Shown here one piece after another: positions 15,091-22,594 of a DNA stretch of 26,598 bases; position 1 is the first letter of the stretch; every line of letters begins with the position of its first letter. Source of the stretch: a virus; the IMG/VR virus record IMGVR_UViG_3300021142_000156, positions 1 to 26,598 of that record, one strand, 5' to 3'. The notes under the pieces are model-generated. The model saw nothing but the letters and a program-made list of their open reading frames with translations. It was not told the origin of the DNA and did no database searches. A program made the translations under genes and the position numbers.

Positions 15091-16539
15091 ATGGCTGACA
15101 ATCAACCTGCTGCTACGCCTGCTGTTGCTGCTGCCGCGAAGGTAAAGAATCCGTCTGTGGAGGCAGGGATTAACGCAATCACTTCACCCGCTGCCGAAAA
15201 GTCGTATTACGAAGGAGTGCAAAAGAAGCAGGACGCGCTGTCGGCAAGCCAAACTGAAGGACTGAAGAAGTTCGGCGCTCGGATGGGTGATGTTGAATCT
15301 GCTCAAAAGGCGGAGCTGTCGGCAATGCCAAAAGTTGAAGCTCCGAAAGAAACGAAGTTTGACCACAAGGGCGCGTCTGAACTGAGTTCGTTGATGCTGG
15401 TGTTTGGCGCTTTGGCAGGCAGAAAGACCGCCACGCCATTGACTGCGGCTCTGGGAAATATGGCTGCGGCAATGGAAGGTCACGTTGCCGGTGACGCGGA
15501 AAGATTTGAGCGCGAAAGCAAGCAGTTCAAAGAGAATTTCGACCTCGGCATGAAGAATTACGAAAACTACATCAAAGGTCAGCAAGCGATTATCGAAAAG
15601 CACAATGGCGACCGTGCGAATATTGAGCGTGAGCAAAAGCAATTTGCGCTGGAGAATGGCGTTTCCGCTGAAATGATAGCCAATAGCGTGACGAATCATA
15701 AGGATTACCTGAATACGCTGTACAAAGCGGAAGATGGAAGGATGAAGGCAATGGATCATGCCGCCAATATATCAGAGCACGCCGAACGAATAATTAAGCT
15801 GCGTCGAGAGAATCAAGCCGTGTCGTCTGGCGGCTTTGACGATGAAACAAAAGCGTTCTGGACAAAGGTTCTTCAGTCCGGCGGTCAACTACCTTCCGGC
15901 CTGGCTAGAACGCCAGCAGGGAAGCAGCTAGTGTCAGAGGTGATGACCGGTGTTGGTCATGGGGATGTATCCCCTGAGAAAATATTGTCAAATCAAGCTG
16001 CTTTTGCCGGAGAGAAGGCTGGGCAAAGGACGGTCGGGGTAAGAGCTGCAAATATTGCTGTTTCAGGAATTGAGGCATATAAATTTGCTGATCTGGCATC
16101 AGTAGCGTCTAAAAACGTCCCTCGCGGGAAGTTTGTTCCGGCTAACAGCTTGTTACAGATTGGTGAAAGAAATTGGAGTCCAGAGCAGGCGGATTTTGTG
16201 GTGGCGAATCAATCATTGATAAATGCTTACGCTTCAGCCGTTTCAAGAAGCGGGTCAAAGACTGTTCACGACACGCAAAAAGCGGAAGAAATGCTAAATA
16301 CAGCTTACAGCCATGAGATGTATCAGGCGGCTGTGGATCAAGTGAAAAAAGAACTTGCTGTTCTTTCTGAAGCTCCGCAAGAAGCCAGCAAATCATTTTC
16401 TTTAAAAGAAAAAAGAAACGAATCCGAAAGAAAAGTTTTTTCCAGCAAGCTTGATCTTGAATCTGCTATTAAATCTGGACAAATAAGGTCAGGTGATACA
16501 TTTTATGATCCAGACGGAAATCCGCATAAGGTGAAATAA
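15091..16539 (+). CDS. Internal virion / DNA ejection protein 2
   Basis: The 482-aa protein starts at 15091 with CAGGAGCATAACGAA upstream. It is mostly alpha-helical and charged: a long heptad-like stretch (FERESKQFKENFDLGMKNYE; FALENGVSAEMIANSVTNH), a hydrophobic patch near LMLVFGALAGRKTATPLTAA that could cross or touch a membrane, and a basic tail (SFSLKEKRNESERKVFSSKL; final GDTFYDPDGNPHKVK). No lytic transglycosylase or peptidase motif is seen. Its stop overlaps the next start (TAATG). Confidence 0.72.
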   Translation: MADNQPAATPAVAAAAKVKNPSVEAGINAITSPAAEKSYYEGVQKKQDALSASQTEGLKKFGARMGDVESAQKAELSAMPKVEAPKETKFDHKGASELSSLMLVFGALAGRKTATPLTAALGNMAAAMEGHVAGDAERFERESKQFKENFDLGMKNYENYIKGQQAIIEKHNGDRANIEREQKQFALENGVSAEMIANSVTNHKDYLNTLYKAEDGRMKAMDHAANISEHAERIIKLRRENQAVSSGGFDDETKAFWTKVLQSGGQLPSGLARTPAGKQLVSEVMTGVGHGDVSPEKILSNQAAFAGEKAGQRTVGVRAANIAVSGIEAYKFADLASVASKNVPRGKFVPANSLLQIGERNWSPEQADFVVANQSLINAYASAVSRSGSKTVHDTQKAEEMLNTAYSHEMYQAAVDQVKKELAVLSEAPQEASKSFSLKEKRNESERKVFSSKLDLESAIKSGQIRSGDTFYDPDGNPHKVK

Positions 16540-19319
16540 TGGCTTACGATTTTGGCGGATTATCTGAGCCTGTTAGCACGGCTAAACCAAAATATGATTT
16601 TGGTGATCTTGCTCATCCTGAGGAAACATCTCCAGCGCAGAAACAAAAAACAGCGAAAGATATTTTTGATAGACCAGACTATTTGACAGAACTGGCCGGT
16701 GGAGTTGTTGAGCCAGCTCTAAAAATGGCGACTGGATTTCTTGCTCGTCCTGCATCCCAAGTAATGCAAATGTCGGCGGCTGCTTTTGGTGATCCTGAAG
16801 ACGTTGAACACCTAAAAGGTTTTCAGGAGCACATGCAGGATTTGCTCACATATCATCCAAAAACGCAGTTAGGCGCATCGGAAGGAAATTTGCTTAACGC
16901 GATACCATCAGCTATTGGTAGCGGCATAGAAAGTCTTTTGGTAAGGCCTATGGGCGAAGCTGCTGGTGGCGAAGGAACTGCTCTCGGCGCTGGAACGGCT
17001 GAAGCAACAAGGCAGGCGCTTGGATTTGTTGGCATGAAAGGCGCTCCGGCTGTTAAGTCTTTAGCAGCCCCAGCTGCCGAAGCTGCAATGAAGGGAGCGG
17101 TGAAGGCGAAAAACTTGGCAAAAGGCACGCCAAAATCTGAAACAGCTTATCGTGGTGCGCGAGATGTAATGTCTCACGGTGAGACAGCCGGAACCACCGA
17201 GTCGAAGCTTAGTGCGGCGATAGGCGCTCTTTCCGAAGGCGCTGGAATGCCGTCTGACGTGCTGGAAAAAGGAGCAAAGGATGAGCATGCGCGTTTAACT
17301 CGCGGCAAGGCCGCTATCGAAGCGAGAGGCGAGAGAGAACACAAGGCGGCTCTTGATGCAAAATCGCGGCATTTAGGCGATGTTTACGAACACGCTGATA
17401 TAGGCGCTCATCTTGAGGCTGTTGCGAATACCGTAATGACTGAGCTTGAGAAGAAGCGCAAAGACGAAGAAAAGCCAGCGCACGAAGCAATGACTCAGGC
17501 GACTACGGCGAAAGAGGCCGCCGGTGAACTGGTCGAGCACACGGACGAATTTCGCGACTTAACTAAGTTTATCGACGAAAAAACGTCGAAAGGCAAGGTT
17601 AGCGGCACGGCATCTGTCGTTATCAGCGATATGCTGAAGCAATTGCGCGCCATTGGCTCAATGTTGACCGGCATTCCGGCTGACGCGGCTAATGCGATGG
17701 CCGAAAGGAATATCCCTTCGCCTCCGCCAAAACCGAAATTGCGAAGCCTGTTAAGCGAACTGAAAAAGTCCGGTGTTGTTGAGCATTCTGTGGCGCGTGA
17801 CGCGACTGGAGCTGGCAAGCTGGAGCTATCTCGCGAACACATTGGTCTTGGCAGGAAGGCTGGCTCTGAAGCGACTGGCAAGGGGCTAGGGATTGATGGT
17901 GTTGCCCGCTGGATGATGGAAAACGGCTGGCTCACGCGCGCTGAGTTTGAAGGATCTGTTGACGGCGGGGCGCAGGCCGCTCGCGACAAGATAGCGCAGT
18001 CAATCGACAAAGAAAATCCCCCTGTTCACCCTGAAGATGAAGAGGCTGCATTTGGGTATCGTAACGACCGGCAATATTGGGATGAAACGTACGGTCAGGC
18101 TGTGCAAGGTCTGACTGAGCAAACTAGGCTGCCCGCCTCGTTCGGAAGCTTGGTCGAAATGCTCCGTATGCTGAAGGAGCGAGCGAAAGGAGGGGAGGGT
18201 GTTCGTGGGTTTGATGCCATTGACGTTGAAAATGCGCGAACAATGGCTGAAAAGTTACAGGACGCTTTGGTTGCATTCCATCCTGAGTACGCTGATTACC
18301 TAAAGAACTACAGCGAGAATTCGACACGCCTTGATGCTTTCAAGGAGACGATTGGCAAGCACCTGACCGAAGGAAAAATAAACAAGGACAGTCTGCCGAA
18401 AAGTATTTTTGAGGGGGCGGACTCTCTTCGGCGCGCTATTCACATGGTTGGTGACGAATACATTCCAGCTATTCAGGAAGCTGCTAGGGCGTATGCGTCA
18501 CGCGAACTTGAGGGTACGGCGCAGAAAACAGCGTCAGGCGCTCAGTTGTGGATTGAGCAGAATCGAGGATGGTTGAACGAGCCTTCGATGAAGGAGGTTA
18601 AGTCTAGCGTCCAGGCTTACGCTGACGGCTTAAAGAAAGGTGAGGATGCTCTTTCAGGCAGCGCAGAGTACGCGAAAAAGCTGCAAAAGGTTGCTGATTC
18701 TGTACTTGGTGATAAGTATCCGGATAAGCGTATGCGCGAGGTGCTGACTAGCGGCAATCCTGCTGTTATTCATAGCGTTGCTCGCGCTGTCCGCAATACT
18801 GCTGGCGGAAAGGATGCGCTTATGGGCGCGGCTCGCCAGATTCTGTCCGAGGCGAAGCCTGAAGGCATTAAAAAGCTGTTCCATGAAAGCGTCCGTCCAG
18901 CACTTGAGGAATTAAAGCTGTATTCCCCTGAAGAGATGACTCGACTTTCCGATATGGTTGACGAGGTTGATAAAGCTTTGAACACTCAGCCTATGAGCGA
19001 ATCCCATCAGGCGCGTCTTATCGAGGGCGCAATCAAGCCTGAAATGAAGGCTGCAACGGTTAAAACCGTGCTTGGTGGCGTTGCTATGGGCGCTCTGGGG
19101 TGGTGGGGTGGCGGGTTGTTTCGCGATGCAGCTACGATTCTTGAGGTTATGGGTGGTGGCGGGGCGATTCTACAGCGAGGAACGTACCGGACGAAGATTA
19201 CCAACTTGATAAAAGAGGTGATTGACGACCCTGAATTATCCAAACTTGCGTCAGCTCCTGAATCGGTGGAAAATAAAGCCAAGTTTATGAAGGCGTTGCA
19301 AGAAAGAGGTGTGAAGTGA
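16539..19319 (+). CDS. Internal virion / DNA ejection protein 3, large (926 aa)
   Basis: This is the longest gene in the window and the third of the ejection-type series. The N-terminus has two copies of a YDFGG/YDFGD motif (AYDFGGLSEP, KYDFGDLAHP) seen in other phage ejection proteins; such motifs may be a docking tag. The body is charged and helical over about 800 residues. A Gly-rich hydrophobic segment near the C-terminus (residues 839-878, with VAMGALGWWGGGLF) could insert in a membrane. No murein-cleaving motif is evident. It begins at ATG 16539, overlapping the previous stop, with AAGGTGAAATA in front. Assignment to the ejectosome is from size, helicity and place. Confidence 0.75.
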   Translation: MAYDFGGLSEPVSTAKPKYDFGDLAHPEETSPAQKQKTAKDIFDRPDYLTELAGGVVEPALKMATGFLARPASQVMQMSAAAFGDPEDVEHLKGFQEHMQDLLTYHPKTQLGASEGNLLNAIPSAIGSGIESLLVRPMGEAAGGEGTALGAGTAEATRQALGFVGMKGAPAVKSLAAPAAEAAMKGAVKAKNLAKGTPKSETAYRGARDVMSHGETAGTTESKLSAAIGALSEGAGMPSDVLEKGAKDEHARLTRGKAAIEARGEREHKAALDAKSRHLGDVYEHADIGAHLEAVANTVMTELEKKRKDEEKPAHEAMTQATTAKEAAGELVEHTDEFRDLTKFIDEKTSKGKVSGTASVVISDMLKQLRAIGSMLTGIPADAANAMAERNIPSPPPKPKLRSLLSELKKSGVVEHSVARDATGAGKLELSREHIGLGRKAGSEATGKGLGIDGVARWMMENGWLTRAEFEGSVDGGAQAARDKIAQSIDKENPPVHPEDEEAAFGYRNDRQYWDETYGQAVQGLTEQTRLPASFGSLVEMLRMLKERAKGGEGVRGFDAIDVENARTMAEKLQDALVAFHPEYADYLKNYSENSTRLDAFKETIGKHLTEGKINKDSLPKSIFEGADSLRRAIHMVGDEYIPAIQEAARAYASRELEGTAQKTASGAQLWIEQNRGWLNEPSMKEVKSSVQAYADGLKKGEDALSGSAEYAKKLQKVADSVLGDKYPDKRMREVLTSGNPAVIHSVARAVRNTAGGKDALMGAARQILSEAKPEGIKKLFHESVRPALEELKLYSPEEMTRLSDMVDEVDKALNTQPMSESHQARLIEGAIKPEMKAATVKTVLGGVAMGALGWWGGGLFRDAATILEVMGGGGAILQRGTYRTKITNLIKEVIDDPELSKLASAPESVENKAKFMKALQERGVK

Positions 19320-19513
19320 GTAAAAAGGAAGAAAAAAAGGGGGTAAATCCTGAACTGGAAAAGTTCTTGAATGACCTTATGCGTAAGGCAAAAAGCGACC
19401 CTGATATGTCATTGACTGATAAAATGCGTATCGCTGACAGGGTTTTAAAGCTTGAGCAATTGAAGCAAAAGTTTGTCGATGATGAATTTGGCAGTGGTTT
19501 TCACGACGATTAA
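19316..19513 (+). CDS. Small charged hypothetical protein, 65 aa
   Basis: The gene starts with GTG at 19316, overlapping the TGA of the large ejection gene, with AGAGG seven bases upstream. The protein is helical and Lys/Asp/Glu rich (ELEKFLNDLMRKAKSDPDMS, TDKMRIADRVLKLEQLKQKF). The pattern resembles small phage helical proteins that precede lysis cassettes, but I cannot name a function. It contains no Cys and no membrane segment. Confidence 0.75.
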   Translation: MSKKEEKKGVNPELEKFLNDLMRKAKSDPDMSLTDKMRIADRVLKLEQLKQKFVDDEFGSGFHDD

Positions 19514-19533
19514 TTCACACAATGGGGCTAAAA

Positions 19534-19782
19534 ATGAATGAAGTAGAACAAGCAAGATATTTGCTGGATTTTCTGAGCGCTGCAACAAAGGTTTTGTCCG
19601 CACGTTTTGCAATGCTGCTGTCTTTGGTGCTGACGTTTGTCCTATTCGCTTGGGCGATGAGTGGTTCAAGCTCTATGCGTATCGGGATTGCCACAATTTT
19701 TGCGCTTCTCGTCTACCTGCCGACTGTTTGGCTGGATTACAGCGAGAGGAATATCAGGGCTGCAATACCACAAGGGGAATAA
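19534..19782 (+). CDS. Two-span membrane protein, holin candidate, 82 aa
   Basis: The preferred start is ATG 19534 behind GGGGCTAAAA, the same ribosome-site context used at 5680; an upstream ATG at 19522 would add four residues but lies on that site. Two hydrophobic segments are visible, about residues 24-42 (RFAMLLSLVLTFVLFAWAM) and 48-66 (MRIGIATIFALLVYLPTVW), joined by a short Ser-rich turn, with a charged end (DYSERNIRA). Size, two spans and position just before a probable lysis enzyme fit a class II holin. No biochemical mark separates it from other small phage membrane proteins. Confidence 0.75.
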   Translation: MNEVEQARYLLDFLSAATKVLSARFAMLLSLVLTFVLFAWAMSGSSSMRIGIATIFALLVYLPTVWLDYSERNIRAAIPQGE

Positions 19783-19783
19783 A

Positions 19784-19987
19784 ATGCTTTTCTGTAAACC
19801 TGTCATCGTTTCACGCCCAACTCAAGACAATGGTCGCGATTGGGATAATCAAGACTTCGGAACAGGTCGTCCAGCGCCCGCTGCTCAGTCGCTTGATTGG
19901 AATAAGCGAGGCGGCGTTGCTATGCCTGTGCCGTTTATTCGCAATTTTCAACTGCCTGGTGCTGGCAAGCCTGGTTCTAAGGAGTAG
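19784..19987 (+). CDS. Small hypothetical protein, 67 aa
   Basis: The gene starts at ATG 19784 behind CAAGGGGAATAAA, one base after the previous stop. The protein is Pro, Gly and Arg rich with short aromatic motifs (RPTQDNGRDWDNQDFGTG, QSLDWNKRGG, VPFIRNFQLPG). It contains no membrane segment and one Cys. The gene is followed at two bases by the DUF5675 gene. I do not recognise it. Its good ribosome site and fit between two tightly spaced genes argue that it is real. Confidence 0.68.
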   Translation: MLFCKPVIVSRPTQDNGRDWDNQDFGTGRPAPAAQSLDWNKRGGVAMPVPFIRNFQLPGAGKPGSKE

Positions 19988-19989
19988 CG

Positions 19990-20418
19990 ATGAAGGCGGC
20001 TACTCTTACTCGCGGCACTTCCACGGATGAAGGAACGCATGGCGTTCTTTTGGTTGGTGAAGGCGTTACATTCACGACCGGCGAACTCCCATGGCGTGAC
20101 AATCATCACGGTCTTTCGTGCATTCCTGTGGGGACGTATCTGTGCAAGTGGATTAATTCTCCAAAGCACGGTATGTGTTATCAAGTGCAGGGTGTTCCTG
20201 ACCGCGATATGATTGAGATTCATGCCGCCAATTTCTCAGGTGATACGGTTGCTGGATGGGAGTCTGAATTGCTTGGCTGTATCGCTCTCGGAAAATCAAT
20301 CGGCTTGCTAACAAATAAGTTCGGCAAGGCGCAGTTGGCGGTATTCTCATCCCGTGTCGCCATTTCTGAATTCAACAATATAATGGGCGGCGAAGATTTT
20401 ATGCTGGAGGTCAAATGA
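19990..20418 (+). CDS. DUF5675 family protein, candidate lysis enzyme
   Basis: I recognise the DUF5675 pattern: ATLTRGTSTDEGTHGVLLV at the start, a GELPWRDNHHGLSCIPVGTY core (residues 31-50), then IEIHAANFSGDTVAGW and ELLGCIALGKS (76-102) and SSRVAISEF near the end. The His78 and Gly-Cys97 pair is laid out like the catalytic His...GC of YkuD L,D-transpeptidases, so a cysteine-based action on peptidoglycan is a fair inference, not an established fact. It starts at 19990 behind AAGGAGTAGCG and overlaps the next start by four bases. No other endolysin-like gene is in this window, which makes this gene the best lysis-enzyme candidate. Confidence 0.85.
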   Translation: MKAATLTRGTSTDEGTHGVLLVGEGVTFTTGELPWRDNHHGLSCIPVGTYLCKWINSPKHGMCYQVQGVPDRDMIEIHAANFSGDTVAGWESELLGCIALGKSIGLLTNKFGKAQLAVFSSRVAISEFNNIMGGEDFMLEVK

Positions 20419-20654
20419 GCAGCACGTTTTTGCAGGACGATAGCGGCAATGCCTCGTCGATGAGGCTTATCTTTGCTTTTACGCTGCTTTTTGTTATTCT
20501 CACATGGATGGTTATCAGCTATGAAAAGCGAATCCTTCAAGAAATTCCTTGGTCTGTTCTCAGCCTATTGGCTCTGCTTGTGTCAGGGAAAGTTGTACAG
20601 AAGCAAATCGAAGCAACAGCCAGCAGCACAACCACAACTACCGGAGAAAATTAA
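20415..20654 (+). CDS. Two-span membrane protein, holin candidate, 79 aa
   Basis: An ATGA overlap joins this gene to the DUF5675 gene, with a GGAG seven bases upstream of the ATG. The N-terminus, FLQDDSGNASSMRLIFAF, is a pattern I recall from small phage membrane proteins in lysis cassettes. Two hydrophobic segments at about residues 17-36 and 45-61 (WSVLSLLALLVSGKVVQ) are separated by a charged loop (SYEKRILQE), followed by a Thr/Ser-rich tail. It and the 82-aa protein at 19534 could be a holin and antiholin pair. The exact role is not shown by sequence alone. Confidence 0.78.
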   Translation: MSSTFLQDDSGNASSMRLIFAFTLLFVILTWMVISYEKRILQEIPWSVLSLLALLVSGKVVQKQIEATASSTTTTTGEN

Positions 20655-20655
20655 C

Positions 20656-20904
20656 ATGAACCCACTCGTACTGATTCAACTTTTTGGTTTTGCACAGTCC
20701 GCAATTCAAGCTCTTTCTGTTCTGTCTCACCCTCAAGCAACCGTGGCAGATAAAATGCAACTCGTTCAAGCGGTAGTTCAAGCTGGTCACAACGTAGTCA
20801 CGTCAAACGGCGGAACAACTTCCGGATTTGATGAATACTGGACTCCAATGAACGCGATGGTAAGCGCGATGGTTCAAGCGCAACATCAGACACCTACGGT
20901 TTAA
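20656..20904 (+). CDS. Hypothetical protein, 82 aa
   Basis: The last rightward gene starts at ATG 20656 behind CCGGAGAAAATTAAC. The protein is Ala/Gln/Val rich and helical (LIQLFGFAQSAIQALSVLSH; MQLVQAVVQAGHNVVTSNGG), ending in FDEYWTPMNAMVSAMVQAQH. It has few charges and no clear membrane segment, although the first helix is amphipathic. The gene is followed by the strong terminator at 20927. I do not recognise a family. Confidence 0.74.
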   Translation: MNPLVLIQLFGFAQSAIQALSVLSHPQATVADKMQLVQAVVQAGHNVVTSNGGTTSGFDEYWTPMNAMVSAMVQAQHQTPTV

Positions 20905-20926
20905 TCATTGCTGTCGTGTAGTAATA

Positions 20927-20952
20927 AATAAGCCCTCTTTCGAGGGCTTATT
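20927..20952. terminator. Strong bidirectional terminator between convergent operons
   Basis: A perfect 11-bp inverted repeat, AATAAGCCCTC / GAGGGCTTATT, has a TTTC loop. It lies 22 bases after the last rightward stop and 7 bases before the leftward gene end at 20960. The A-rich left arm and T-rich right arm supply a U-tract in either direction. It should stop both the late rightward transcript and the early leftward transcript. Confidence 0.92.
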
Positions 20953-20959
20953 CGCTTTC

Positions 20960-21172
20960 CTATTCTTTCGCGCCTTTCATTGCTCTGATTGATTCGGCAA
21001 TAGAGTATTTATTGTCATCACTTGCTGCGGACTCTGCACAAACAGCAGCCTCATCGAGCGCATCGTCCCGCATCTTTGCGTCGTGGTGTTTCATCCAATC
21101 AGTCGGGGTGCATCGAATTAGTGCAGTATCGGCGATTTCGGACGCGGTGATAATGTCTTCAATGTCGCGCAT
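20960..21172 (-). CDS. Small hypothetical phage protein, 70 aa
   Basis: This is the last gene of the leftward operon, ending next to the terminator. The protein is acidic and helical, with [19 protein letters not shown] and a final [13 protein letters not shown], a pattern I recall from small phage accessory proteins. It starts at ATG 21172, inside the end of the 109-aa gene (55-bp overlap in another frame), with only a poor ribosome site (GAAGA far upstream). Translation by re-initiation or coupling is possible. Function unknown. Confidence 0.68.
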   Translation of the reverse strand: MRDIEDIITASEIADTALIRCTPTDWMKHHDAKMRDDALDEAAVCAESAASDDNKYSIAESIRAMKGAKE

Positions 21173-21447
21173 ATAGATTCAAGGGAATCTTCAAGCATTG
21201 CAACCTGCGCATTCAGCCGCTCAATCTCTCGTAACGCACAGTCGTAATGCCTATTTCCCCAAGTGTGACAATTTTCGGCGTGAGTTCCGACGTGAGATTC
21301 TCTATCTTGCTGCCATTTTAGACACTGTTTTAGACGCTCAATTTCCTGCACCTCCCCATCGCGAAACCTCGTCATCCCATCAAGTTGATAATTTAGGCGC
21401 TCAATCTCAGCGGCTTGATAGTCGCATTCCTGTTGGTATCTTCCCAT
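21118..21447 (-). CDS. Coiled-coil protein with EIERL repeats, 109 aa
   Basis: Three copies of EIERLN/EIERLK, at residues 14-19, 35-40 and 74-79, give a Leu/Ile heptad pattern, so a coiled-coil dimer is expected. Cys and His residues cluster between the second and third copy ([15 protein letters not shown]), which could bind a metal, though this is uncertain. It starts at ATG 21447 behind AAGGAGATTAAATA, overlapping the stop of the previous gene by one base (TAATG). The last 16 residues overlap the start of the 70-aa gene. Function unknown. Confidence 0.72.
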   Translation of the reverse strand: MGRYQQECDYQAAEIERLNYQLDGMTRFRDGEVQEIERLKQCLKWQQDRESHVGTHAENCHTWGNRHYDCALREIERLNAQVAMLEDSLESICATLKTLSPRPKSPILH

Positions 21448-21878
21448 TATTTAATCTCCTTCTGTGATGCGGATATCATGTTGATATAAACACATCGTGC
21501 TATTTCACGCTCGAATATGCTTTCACTACCTTTAATTGTATGTTTACCTGCTAACGTCATTTCATCCGTAGGCTCAACAGGCGCAAGCACGTAACTGTCA
21601 GGGATTGCGGGTACTGGGCGAGCATAAACAGGTCGAACTTTCCAATTATCTGCACCATCAACATCATAATCAACTATTGCGCAGTTAATGTGCTCGTGGC
21701 ATGCCTGCTCATAACTTGCAGAAAACTCAACAGTATCACGCGAGTAAACTTCATATGAGCAAGGATTCTGACTCTTCAGCGCATCCAGCTCTGCGCGGAG
21801 GGATTCTATCTCATTGTTTAAATCATCAACAAAAACACCATTTATGCAAGCTTCGCACATTTCTACTGGACTACTCAT
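21447..21878 (-). CDS. Early accessory protein with Ea22-like C-terminal pattern, 143 aa
   Basis: The start chosen is ATG 21878, preceded by GGAG six bases upstream; a TTG at 21890 would add four residues. C8 and C11 (MCEAC) with a following helix ([20 protein letters not shown]) give a small Cys pair and coiled coil. The C-terminal half, [22 protein letters not shown] then PTDEM, is the pattern found in lambdoid early proteins of the Ea22/Ead type. That family has no agreed biochemical function. The gene overlaps the preceding one by eight bases. Confidence 0.75.
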   Translation of the reverse strand: MSSPVEMCEACINGVFVDDLNNEIESLRAELDALKSQNPCSYEVYSRDTVEFSASYEQACHEHINCAIVDYDVDGADNWKVRPVYARPVPAIPDSYVLAPVEPTDEMTLAGKHTIKGSESIFEREIARCVYINMISASQKEIK

Positions 21879-22206
21879 TTTCTGCTCCAATATTTAACAG
21901 ACAATTTATGGCCTCAATCGCAATAACGGAATGGCCTTCTGGGTCGGGTATTGTCTTCATAATCTCCAGCATATCGCGTAATTCAGATAAATCCGTTACG
22001 CCAATAAATCCAAACAAAGTATCAACTAACTGCGCATTATTTTTTTTCAAGTTACTTGCATTTATTTGCGGAAAGAATAAGAGCGCCTTGCGGAGTGTTG
22101 CAATCTCCTTATCTTTCGGTTCGCAGGCTGCTTTCCATTGCAGGTCAATATCGCACACCTTGCAATTTTCGTGATTGCATTCACAATGCCTTTTAATATT
22201 ACTCAT
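21871..22206 (-). CDS. Hypothetical early protein with N-terminal Cys/His cluster, 111 aa
   Basis: The N-terminus holds C8, C10, H12, C15 and C18 (HCECNHENCKVCDID), enough to bind a metal ion. A coil (KDKEIATLRKALLFFPQI) and a helical acidic body (TDLSELRDMLEIMKTIPDPE) follow. It starts at ATG 22206, which overlaps the stop of a 12-codon frame (ATGA), with GGAG eight bases upstream in the 22-bp repeat at 22203-22224. I do not recognise a family. Confidence 0.74.
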   Translation of the reverse strand: MSNIKRHCECNHENCKVCDIDLQWKAACEPKDKEIATLRKALLFFPQINASNLKKNNAQLVDTLFGFIGVTDLSELRDMLEIMKTIPDPEGHSVIAIEAINCLLNIGAENE

Positions 22207-22224
22207 TTTGTACGCTCCAGTTCT
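22203..22224. repeat. 22-bp direct repeat, left copy
   Basis: This copy matches 22591-22612 at 21 of 22 positions (one G/A change). On the minus strand it holds the last codons of one gene, the GGAG ribosome site and the ATGA start of the next. The two copies flank the DUF1566-like gene. Confidence 0.85.
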
Positions 22225-22241
22225 GTGATAAATTCACTCAT
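22203..22241 (-). CDS. 12-codon mini-cistron, remnant of upstream gene junction
   Basis: The frame MSEFITELERTK has an excellent ribosome site (GGGAGGAAATACG) and is joined by ATGA overlaps to the gene before and the gene after it. Its last residues, LERTK, are the same as those of the 78-aa protein at 22591-22827 (LELERTK). It therefore looks like the trimmed end of a related gene left by cassette insertion. It may still be translated and pass ribosomes to the next gene. Confidence 0.5.
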   Translation of the reverse strand: MSEFITELERTK

Positions 22242-22594
22242 CGTATTTCCTCCCTGCGGACGAAGCGCGCTCTGAGCTGGTTGGTCTTGTGAGTGACGTA
22301 CTGGTAGCCAGTGCCGAAAAACTGACACCAGGCATAATCTGAGCAGCTAGAGTGCTGCGTACCGGACCAATACCAGCGCTCTTCAAACTGCTCTTTGAGG
22401 TTGGCAAACAGCAACGATTGTTCGCGACGTGTCGGCAGATCTCCGCCCATATCTACAGCGCTTTGTTGTGCCTGGGCGAATGTCACATCGTTAGCTTGTC
22501 CGGGCAAAAGGATCACATGATGGTCAGGTTCGCCATCCTTGCCGAGATGGATTCCGGCATAGATTTCGCCTTCGTTCAACATCGGGATGTTCAT
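22238..22594 (-). CDS. DUF1566-like (Lcl C-terminal type) phage protein, 118 aa
   Basis: The C-terminal part has a recognisable pattern: LPTRREQSLLFANL (residues 53-66), RWYWSGTQHSSCSDYAW (73-89) and the end RARFVRRE. This is the DUF1566/Lcl type with its W-YWS core and is likely to have a C-type-lectin-like fold. The first half (GEIYAGIHLGKDGEPDHHVI) is a beta section. I know no enzymatic activity for it. The gene lies exactly between two copies of a 22-bp repeat that gives it its ribosome site (GGAG, eight bases from ATG 22594), and so it looks like an inserted cassette. Confidence 0.8.
   Translation of the reverse strand: MNIPMLNEGEIYAGIHLGKDGEPDHHVILLPGQANDVTFAQAQQSAVDMGGDLPTRREQSLLFANLKEQFEERWYWSGTQHSSCSDYAWCQFFGTGYQYVTHKTNQLRARFVRREEIR

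Noticed and set aside
15184-15759. 191-codon open frame on the minus strand
   Set aside because: It is the antisense shadow of the second ejection protein and shows no recognisable motif.
17495-18010. 171-codon open frame on the minus strand
   Set aside because: It is the antisense shadow of the 926-aa ejection gene, with a Ser/Pro/Ala-rich composition expected from the opposite strand of a Glu/Lys/Gly-rich gene.
22238-22594. DUF1566-like gene as target of a diversity-generating retroelement
   Set aside because: I see no reverse transcriptase gene and no template/variable repeat pair with adenine-specific changes; the flanking repeats are outside the coding core.
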